Positions 30,779-36,302 of a stretch of 36,302 nucleotides of DNA are shown piece after piece (within the stretch, counting starts at the first letter, position 1; every line of letters starts with the position of its first letter). The notes under the pieces are model-generated. The model saw only the letters and a program-made list of their open reading frames with translations, made no database searches and had not been told where the DNA came from. Made by a program: the position numbers and the translations under genes. Location: positions 1 to 36,302 of the forward strand of contig QZKF01000022.1 in assembly GCA_003599455.1 (NCBI GenBank), read 5' to 3'. The stretch comes from Comamonadaceae bacterium (GTDB lineage: Bacteria > Pseudomonadota > Gammaproteobacteria > Burkholderiales > Burkholderiaceae_C).

Positions 30779-32323
30779 TCAGGCCGGCACCGGCAGGCAG
30801 CGCGCCCGCTCGCCGGCGTCCAGCGGTTCCAGCCAGCCGAGCTGCTGTTCCAGCACGTCCAGCGTAGCCTCGGACGCGTCGGCGCCGCGCGCCTGGCGCG
30901 CGCGGATGCGCTCGCGCAGCACCGCCACCGGGGCCTCGGGCGCGAGCAGGTGGAACGGGCAGGCCAGCGCCTGTGCCAGCGCGGCAAAGGCGGCGCGCTC
31001 GTGGCGGCGCAGGAAGGCCGCGTCCACCAGCACCGTCCAGCCGTCCCGCAGCAGGTGCCGCGCCCGCGCCAGCAGGTGGGTGTAGGTGTCGCTGTGCGCC
31101 TGCGGGCTGTACAGGCCGGTGTTGAGGCCGGAGCCGCTGGCTTGCGTGGCGCTCAGGCCGTGCAGGCGCTTGCGTTCCACGTCGGCGCGCAGGCGGATCG
31201 CCCGGCCGCTGGTCTCGGCCTGCAACCAGCGGCTGGAGGCCCATGTCTTGCCGCTGCCCGAGAGGCCGTGGGTGATGATCAGTTGCGGTGCGGGTGGCTG
31301 CGCGATGCGCTGCGCCAGCGCGGTGTAGCCACGCGCTCCCTCCAGTGAGGCGGCCACGTCGGCGCCGGCCTGCCCGCTGCGGATCAGCGCCACCTTGGCG
31401 CGCACCAGGGCGCGGTACACCGCGAAGAACGGCAGCACGTCGGGCGCGGTGGTGTCGCCACTGGCGTCCAGCCAGTCGCTGAGCAGGCCGTTGGCCAGCC
31501 CGGGCTGGCTGTGGTCGAGCAGGTCCATCCAGACGAAGGCCATGTCGCTGGCCACGTCGATCCAGCGCAGTGCGTCGTTGAACTCGATGCCGTCAAACGG
31601 CACGACCTCGTGGCCGATGAGCACGAGGTTGGCCAGGTGCAGGTCGCCGTGGCCTTCGCGCACGCGGCCTTCGCCGCGGCGCTGCGCCATCAGCGGCGCG
31701 AGCTGCGTGAAGCCCGACTCGGTCCACCGCGCCAGGGGTTCCACCCACACGGCATCGCCGGCCTCGGGCAAGCCCTTGCGCAGTGTGTCGAGGTTGTCGC
31801 GCGCGAAAGCCAGGGTGTCCTCGACCCGACCCCATGGTCCGTGCGCGGCTGCCACCGCCGCGGTGGCCTGGAACGCGGCCATGCGCTGCGCCAGCGAGCT
31901 GAGGTGCGCGGGCTTGAGGGCACCGCGCGCACACAGGTGGTCGAGGCGGTTCTCCTCGGGGAAGCGGCGCATGTGCACCGCCCATTCGATGGCCTGGTCG
32001 TCGTCTGCGCCCGGTGTGCCCCAGCGGGGCTGGTCGGCGGGGCCGACGATGGGCAGCGCGCCCAGGTAGAGGTGCGAGGCCGGGTCGGTGGTCTCGAATC
32101 GCCGGTTGAGCCGCACCTCGGCCTCGCAGGCCGCGCGCCGCAGGGCGAGCGTGCCGAAGTCCATGAAGGGCAGGCGCACCGGCTTCTTGATCTTCCAGGC
32201 GTGTTCGCCCGCCAGCAGCACCCAGGCGCCGTGGGTTTCCATGAGATCGACCCGCGCCACCGCGTGCGGGTAGCGCGCCGGGTTCAGCAGGGCCTTGATC
32301 AGACCGGGCAGGGGCGGGGCCAT
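30779..32323 (-). CDS. Phosphotransferase/P-loop kinase fusion protein
   Basis: A 514-residue fusion. Residues 1-340 resemble an aminoglycoside-phosphotransferase/choline-kinase fold with AWKIKKPVRLPFMDF, the catalytic loop HGDLHLANLV and metal-binding DGIEFND. Residues 347-514 are a separate P-loop kinase with Walker A GLSGSGKT at about 353-360. Proteins of this build are annotated as bifunctional aminoglycoside phosphotransferase/ATP-binding protein; their substrates are unknown and antibiotic resistance is not implied. The start at 32323 is five bases after the hemerythrin stop, so the two are probably translated together. Longer open frames upstream overlap hemerythrin and are not used. 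Confidence 0.85.
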   Translation of the reverse strand: MAPPLPGLIKALLNPARYPHAVARVDLMETHGAWVLLAGEHAWKIKKPVRLPFMDFGTLALRRAACEAEVRLNRRFETTDPASHLYLGALPIVGPADQPRWGTPGADDDQAIEWAVHMRRFPEENRLDHLCARGALKPAHLSSLAQRMAAFQATAAVAAAHGPWGRVEDTLAFARDNLDTLRKGLPEAGDAVWVEPLARWTESGFTQLAPLMAQRRGEGRVREGHGDLHLANLVLIGHEVVPFDGIEFNDALRWIDVASDMAFVWMDLLDHSQPGLANGLLSDWLDASGDTTAPDVLPFFAVYRALVRAKVALIRSGQAGADVAASLEGARGYTALAQRIAQPPAPQLIITHGLSGSGKTWASSRWLQAETSGRAIRLRADVERKRLHGLSATQASGSGLNTGLYSPQAHSDTYTHLLARARHLLRDGWTVLVDAAFLRRHERAAFAALAQALACPFHLLAPEAPVAVLRERIRARQARGADASEATLDVLEQQLGWLEPLDAGERARCLPVPA

Positions 32324-32328
32324 GCGGC

Positions 32329-32820
32329 TCAACCGCAGCTCACGCTCCCGCAGCCGCTCATGCTGGCCGGGCGCACGCGGCCGGGGTCGGCCAGGGTTTC
32401 GGTGCGGCTGTCGAAGCCCACCGATTGCAGGTGCAGCGCCAGCCCGGCGTCCATGCTGGCGGCGTGCTGGGGGAACCATTCGGCCAGCGCTTCGGCCAGG
32501 CGGGTGATGATGTCGAGGTCGCCCTGCCGGTGGTGCGTTTCCACGGCCCGCATGGTCTCCAGGATGGTCGCGTGGTGGGCCGCGTGGCAGTTGTCGGGCG
32601 CGAAGCCGGTGGCCAGCATCCAGCGCTCTTCCTGGGCGAAGTGCGCCACCGTGTGGGCCAGGAAAGCCTGGTACAGCGGCAGCTGCTGGTCGGCGGGCGT
32701 GCCCAGCAGCCGGTTGAGCTGCTCCACGAATTCGGCGTGGGTGTGGTCCATGCGGTCGTCGCCCACCGACAGGGCGGATGACCATTCGAGGGCGGTGGTG
32801 GGGTGGGCTGTGGCTTGCAT
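32329..32820 (-). CDS. Bacteriohemerythrin
   Basis: A 163-residue oxygen-binding diiron protein. All seven ligands of the hemerythrin fold can be placed with canonical spacing: His26, His60-x3-Glu64, His79-x3-His83 and His119-x4-Asp124. The C-terminal 30 residues form a tail with two cysteines (Cys157, Cys162), not part of the core fold. No signal peptide, so cytoplasmic. Bacteriohemerythrins carry or sense oxygen, often in microaerobic cells. The gene precedes the kinase fusion by five bases. An FNR-type site with a well-placed -10 lies just upstream, so induction at low oxygen is expected, and there is no ribosome binding site. Confidence 0.93.
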   Translation of the reverse strand: MQATAHPTTALEWSSALSVGDDRMDHTHAEFVEQLNRLLGTPADQQLPLYQAFLAHTVAHFAQEERWMLATGFAPDNCHAAHHATILETMRAVETHHRQGDLDIITRLAEALAEWFPQHAASMDAGLALHLQSVGFDSRTETLADPGRVRPASMSGCGSVSCG

Positions 32821-32827
32821 GGGCGGG

Positions 32828-32869
32828 ACTCTACCGCCGGCACTTCGGTTGGGCCTTGACGCACATCAA
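32828..32869 (-). promoter_or_regulatory. FNR/Anr-type box and class II promoter for hemerythrin
   Basis: TTGAC-gcac-ATCAA (32856-32869) differs from the FNR consensus TTGAT-N4-ATCAA by one base. Read on the minus strand it is followed by TAGAGT (32833-32828), whose centre is 32 bases from the centre of the FNR box. That is the geometry of an activator at -41.5 with its -10 element. Transcription would begin near 32821, one base before the hemerythrin ATG. Confidence 0.65.
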
Positions 32870-32873
32870 GCGC

Positions 32874-32900
32874 CGCACCGGGGCGCCCCGGCCCGGTGCG
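32874..32900 (-). terminator. Hairpin downstream of argH
   Basis: A perfect nine-base stem (CGCACCGGG with CCCGGTGCG) around a nine-base loop begins eleven bases past the argH stop on the minus strand. No T run follows; the FNR box comes next. It may end the argH message or only protect its 3' end. Confidence 0.4.
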
Positions 32901-32910
32901 TGCAAGGGGT

Positions 32911-34362
32911 TCAGCCCAGCCGCTGGCGGTGGCGCGCGATCTGCGCGCGCACCTGCGCGGGCGCCGTGCCGCCCAGCGTGTTGCGCGCGTTGAGGCTGCC
33001 GCGCAGGCTCAGGCATTCGTACACGTCTTTTTCAATGCTGGCGTTGAAGCCCTGCAGCACGGTCAGAGGCAGCTCGGACAGGTCGCAGTTGTGCGACACC
33101 GCGGCCTTGACCGCGTGCGCCACGGTCTCGTGCGCGTCGCGGAACGGCAGGCCCTTCTTGACCAGGTAGTCGGCCAGGTCGGTGGCGGTGGCGTAGCCCC
33201 TCTTGGCCGCGTCTTCCATGGCCTGTGCGTTGACCGTGATGCCGCCTTCCTTCGCACCGGTGGCCGGGTTCAGCTGGCCGCCCACCATCTCCACGAAGAT
33301 GCGCAGCGTGTCCTTGAGCGTGTCCACGGTGTCGAACAGCGGTTCCTTGTCTTCCTGGTTGTCCTTGTTGTAGGCCAGCGGCTGGCCCTTCATGAGCGTG
33401 ATCAGGCCCATGAGGTGGCCGACCACGCGGCCGGTCTTGCCGCGCGCGAGCTCGGGCACGTCGGGGTTTTTCTTCTGCGGCATGATCGACGAGCCGGTGG
33501 TGAAGCGGTCGGCGATCTTCACGAAGCCGAAGTTCTGACTCATCCACAAAATCAGTTCTTCGCTGAAGCGGCTCACATGCACCATGCACAGCGCCGCGGC
33601 CGCGGTGAACTCGATCGCGAAGTCGCGGTCGCTCACGCCGTCCAGGCTGTTCTGGCACACCTGCGGCTCACCGCGCTCGTCGACCATGCCCAGGCTGCGC
33701 GCCACGCGCTCGCGGTCCAGCGGGTAGGTGGTGCCGGCCAGCGCGGCGCTGCCCAGCGGCAGTCGGTTGGTGCGGCGGCGCACGTCGGCGAAGCGCTCGG
33801 CGTCGCGCGAGAACATCTCCACATAGGCCAGCAGGTGGTGGGCAAAGCTCACCGGCTGGGCCACCTGCAGGTGGGTGAAGCCCGGCATGATCACCTCCAC
33901 GTTCTTCGCGGCCACGTCCACCAGCGCGCCCTGCAGCTCGCCCAGCAGCGGGATGATGAGATCGATCTCGCTGCGCAGCCACAGGCGCACGTCGGTGGCG
34001 ACCTGGTCGTTGCGGCTGCGTCCGGTGTGCAGGCGCTTGCCCGCGTCGCCCACCAGCTGGGTCAGGCGGGCCTCGATGTTGAGGTGCACGTCTTCGAGGT
34101 CGAGCTTCCATTCGAAGCTGCCGTCCTCGATCTCGGAGCGGATCTGCGCCATGCCGCGCTGGATGGACTCGAGGTCGGCCGCGCCGATGATGTGCTGCGC
34201 CGCCAGCATCTCGGCATGGGCCAGGCTGCCTGTGATGTCGGCTTGCCACAGGCGTTTGTCAAAGAACACACTGGCGGTGTATCGCTTGACCAACTCGCTC
34301 ATGGGCTCCGAGAATAGGGCGGACCAGGCTTCGGATTTCTTGTCGAGTTGATTGGTGGACAT
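32911..34362 (-). CDS. argH: Argininosuccinate lyase
   Basis: Final enzyme of arginine biosynthesis, cleaving argininosuccinate to arginine and fumarate in the cytoplasm. The 483-residue protein belongs to the fumarase/aspartase superfamily. The signature loop [12 protein letters not shown] carries the catalytic serine, and [33 protein letters not shown] and the N-terminal [22 protein letters not shown] are all as expected. Length is normal. The start gives [14 protein letters not shown]; a ribosome binding site is not clear. It is divergent from the LytS-type kinase gene with 149 bases between starts. I recall the same argH/LytS/LytTR order in Pseudomonas. Confidence 0.96.
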   Translation of the reverse strand: MSTNQLDKKSEAWSALFSEPMSELVKRYTASVFFDKRLWQADITGSLAHAEMLAAQHIIGAADLESIQRGMAQIRSEIEDGSFEWKLDLEDVHLNIEARLTQLVGDAGKRLHTGRSRNDQVATDVRLWLRSEIDLIIPLLGELQGALVDVAAKNVEVIMPGFTHLQVAQPVSFAHHLLAYVEMFSRDAERFADVRRRTNRLPLGSAALAGTTYPLDRERVARSLGMVDERGEPQVCQNSLDGVSDRDFAIEFTAAAALCMVHVSRFSEELILWMSQNFGFVKIADRFTTGSSIMPQKKNPDVPELARGKTGRVVGHLMGLITLMKGQPLAYNKDNQEDKEPLFDTVDTLKDTLRIFVEMVGGQLNPATGAKEGGITVNAQAMEDAAKRGYATATDLADYLVKKGLPFRDAHETVAHAVKAAVSHNCDLSELPLTVLQGFNASIEKDVYECLSLRGSLNARNTLGGTAPAQVRAQIARHRQRLG

Positions 34363-34511
34363 GGTGTTGCCAGCGGCTGGGAGGGGAAGTGGAAGAAGCG
34401 GACGTCCGCCAGGGATGGGGCTTCGGGAGCAGGAGGCCCGGGCCGGTTGATGGCGCAGCAGACCCCTGACAGGCCCTCACGGCGGCCGACCCGAAGACGG
34501 ATACGCTTCCC

Positions 34512-35573
34512 ATGAAAGATTCCAGAATTTTATCGAGCTTCCAGGAACTGGCGCATGCCGCAGGCGCGCGCCCGCTGGATGAGATGCCCGAGCACGTGCG
34601 CGCGCGGGTGCAGGTGTTCGACACCTGCCAGGTCGGCACGGTGCTGCGCGCGGTGCTGTTCGTGCAGGCCATCGTGGTCGTGGCGGCGCTGTTCGGGGCG
34701 CAGACCTTCATCGCCTGGGTCACCCAGATGGCCATCTACACCGGGGCGGCGCTGCCCGCCGTGCTGGCCTGGCTGCTCACCGTGTGCGGGCTCAAGCGCC
34801 AGCTGGGGCTGCTGCCCATGCCCGGGCAATGGTCTGCCGCGATCGGCTTCGGGGCCTTGTCGGGCCTCTACGGTTGTGGCCTGCTGGTCTGGATGGGGCT
34901 GGTCGATCCTTCCCCCTGGCTGGCCAGCGCGGCCTCGGGCGCGCTGGTCTCGGCGGTGCTGGTGGCCGCGCTGATGTGGCGCTCCAAGGCACGCGGCCCC
35001 GCGGGTGCCACGGCCCGCCTGGCCGAGCTGCAGGCGCGCATCCGGCCGCATTTCCTGTTCAACACGCTCAACAGCGCGATCGCGCTGGTGCGCGAGGAGC
35101 CGGCCAAGGCCGAGAACCTGCTGGAAGACCTGAGCGAGCTGTTCCGCCACGCACTGGCCGACCCCAAGGAAGCCGTGCCGCTGTGGCAGGAACTGGAACT
35201 GGCCGAGCACTACCTGGCGATCGAGCAGGTGCGCTTTGGCGAGCGCCTGAAGGTGGAGTGGAGCGTGGACGAGACGGCGTCCAAGGCCAAATTGCCCCCC
35301 CTGATCCTGCAGCCCTTGGTGGAGAATGCGGTCAAGCACGGTGTGGAACCCAGTGCCAGCGGGGCGGTGGTGCGCATCAGCACCCAGCGCCGCGGCGGCG
35401 TGGTGGTGATCAAGGTCACCAACACGGTGCCGGCGGGCAGCGGGCGGCGTGGCAACGGGCTGGCGCTGGACAATGTGCGCCAGCGGCTGACGCTGCTGCA
35501 CGATGTGCAGGGCCGCTTTCAGAGCGCCCTGGTGAACGGTGTGTTTCAGGTGAGACTTGAAATACCGGTATAA
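34512..35573 (+). CDS. LytS/AlgZ-type sensor histidine kinase
   Basis: A 353-residue membrane histidine kinase. Four hydrophobic segments lie between about residues 45 and 155. The phospho-accepting site is His180 in RIRPHFLFNTLNS, the HisKA_7TM/LytS-type H box. The ATP-binding domain has LPPLILQPLVENAVKHGVEPS (N box) and GNGLALDNVRQRL (G box). This is the short AlgZ/FimS kind, which lacks a large sensor domain. The response regulator follows after 41 bases. Position next to argH matches the Pseudomonas algZ arrangement. The signal and target genes are not known; envelope-, twitching- or exopolysaccharide-type control would be a guess from the family. Confidence 0.9.
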   Translation: MKDSRILSSFQELAHAAGARPLDEMPEHVRARVQVFDTCQVGTVLRAVLFVQAIVVVAALFGAQTFIAWVTQMAIYTGAALPAVLAWLLTVCGLKRQLGLLPMPGQWSAAIGFGALSGLYGCGLLVWMGLVDPSPWLASAASGALVSAVLVAALMWRSKARGPAGATARLAELQARIRPHFLFNTLNSAIALVREEPAKAENLLEDLSELFRHALADPKEAVPLWQELELAEHYLAIEQVRFGERLKVEWSVDETASKAKLPPLILQPLVENAVKHGVEPSASGAVVRISTQRRGGVVVIKVTNTVPAGSGRRGNGLALDNVRQRLTLLHDVQGRFQSALVNGVFQVRLEIPV

Positions 35574-35614
35574 GCGGGGTTTGAACCGAACCGGGTCTGG
35601 CAACGGAGCGTGAC

Positions 35615-36302
35615 ATGGCACTGAAGGTACTGATCGTTGACGATGAAGCGCTGGCCCGCTCGAGGCTGCGCACGCTGTTGGGCGAATGCACCGAACCGCG
35701 GGCCGATGTGGTGGGTGAGGCGTCGAACGCGGTGCAGGCAATGGAGCAGATCCAGCGCACGGGCTGCGACCTGGTGATGCTGGACATCCACATGCCGGGC
35801 GTGGACGGCATCACGCTGGCCAGCACGCTGCGCGAAATGGCCGCACCGCCGGCGATCGTGTTCGTCACCGCCTACGCCGAACACGCGGTGCACGCCTTCG
35901 AGCTGGAAGCGGTCGACTACCTCACCAAGCCGGTGCGCCGCGAGCGGCTGCAGCAGGCATTGCAGAAGGTGGTGCGGCTGCGCAGCGCGACCGAGGGCGC
36001 GCAGGACAACGGCCTGCCCGAGAGCCTGATCATCCAGGAGCGCGGCCGCAGCGAGCGCGTGGCTTTGGCCGACGTGATCTACCTCAAGGCCGAGCTGAAG
36101 TACATCACGGTGCGCACGGCGGACAAGGAACACATCTTCGACGGCGCGCTGAGCGACCTCGAGCAGCGCTACGCCCACCTGTTCGTGCGGGTGCACCGCA
36201 ATGCGCTGGTGTCGCGCCGGGCGGTTCGTGCCGTCGAGAAGCACAACGATCCGGTCGAGGGCGAGGGCTGGATGGTGCGGCTGGATGGTGTCGAGGAACG
36301 CC
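35615..36302 (+). CDS. LytTR-family response regulator (AlgR-like), cut by window end
   Basis: The first 229 codons of a response regulator are inside the window; the end is missing. The receiver domain has the acidic pair Asp9-Asp10 (LIVDDE), phospho-acceptor Asp57 (VMLDIHMPG), Thr in VTAYAEHA and Lys in LTKPVRRERL. After a short linker (about residues 125-137) a LytTR DNA-binding domain begins at ESLIIQERGRSERVALADVIYLKAELKY and continues with FVRVHRNALVSRRAV. It pairs with the upstream LytS-type kinase. LytTR regulators bind direct repeats upstream of targets. hemC would be expected next if the Pseudomonas order is conserved. Confidence 0.92.
   Translation, partial: MALKVLIVDDEALARSRLRTLLGECTEPRADVVGEASNAVQAMEQIQRTGCDLVMLDIHMPGVDGITLASTLREMAAPPAIVFVTAYAEHAVHAFELEAVDYLTKPVRRERLQQALQKVVRLRSATEGAQDNGLPESLIIQERGRSERVALADVIYLKAELKYITVRTADKEHIFDGALSDLEQRYAHLFVRVHRNALVSRRAVRAVEKHNDPVEGEGWMVRLDGVEER

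Noticed and set aside
32896..34317. A 473-codon frame antisense to argH
   Set aside because: argH is unambiguous by its signature loop and length; the antisense product looks like the other GC-driven shadows.
1..36302. CRISPR arrays, insertion sequences, prophage or toxin-antitoxin loci
   Set aside because: No regularly spaced repeats, transposase, integrase, phage structural or toxin-antitoxin family motifs were recognised on either strand.

Overview
The window is about 68-70% GC by eye, with dense and strongly GC3-biased genes. Gene content is that of a beta-proteobacterium of the order Burkholderiales, most likely Comamonadaceae (Hydrogenophaga/Acidovorax-like). Pointers are the heme A/heme O/Sco cytochrome oxidase assembly genes, a Bug-type (TctC) solute receptor, a DinB with a finger-region insertion, and the rubrerythrin/Fe-S protein/DUF3501 trio. 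No sequence search could be run, so the taxon is an inference from protein families and style. No integrase, transposase, CRISPR array or rRNA was seen. The window reads as chromosomal backbone with accessory metabolic modules.

Layout. 1-1665: end of a COX15-like heme A synthase gene, ctaB and a Sco copper chaperone, closed by a perfect 40-bp palindromic terminator. 1729-3778 (minus): ferredoxin-type flavin reductase and a TctC receptor. 3863-7852 (mostly plus): SDR epimerase-like protein, tRNA-Leu(CAA) on the minus strand, cysM, a NUDIX hydrolase, tusA and a 2-hydroxyacid-dehydrogenase-like protein with eroded active-site residues. 7878-10781 (minus): valS. 10868-13420 (minus): a VOC protein, FAD monooxygenase and DUF2783 mini-operon that looks catabolic for an aromatic compound. 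13733-18852 (plus): rubrerythrin, a two-domain Fe-S/CCG protein, DUF3501, a terminator, then yaaA, a prolyl-4-hydroxylase-like dioxygenase and queF. 18877-22513 (minus): DUF3034 outer-membrane protein, secreted truncated hemoglobin, cupredoxin, ECF sigma factor and anti-sigma factor, with a Tat-exported ferritin-like gene divergent at 22705. 23314-26640: histone-deacetylase-like amidohydrolase, ornithine cyclodeaminase-like protein, a divergent Lrp regulator and an isochorismatase-like hydrolase. 26624-30650: dienoyl-CoA-isomerase-like crotonase, dinB, a SIMPL protein and an FMN 2-hydroxyacid dehydrogenase. 30779-32820 (minus): hemerythrin plus a phosphotransferase/P-loop kinase fusion. 32911-36302: argH divergent from a LytS/LytTR two-component pair, the arrangement I recall for argH-algZ-algR in Pseudomonas.

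How the parts may work together. Iron, oxygen and peroxide handling recurs: rubrerythrin cassette, YaaA, secreted globin, cupredoxin, ferritin-like protein and hemerythrin. Two groups stand out. The first is rubrerythrin with a Fe-S/CCG protein and DUF3501, behind a Fur-like box overlapping a second palindrome. The second is the sigma/anti-sigma, cupredoxin, secreted globin and DUF3034 operon with its divergent ferritin-like gene. The intergene of the second group holds two mirror-image elements of the form CTGAATCCA, 15-16 bases, CGTA, pointing outward at both transcription units. These read as a pair of promoters for the ECF sigma factor encoded in the operon. The hemerythrin gene carries an FNR-type box placed exactly as in a class II activated promoter, with a start site that would make its mRNA nearly leaderless.
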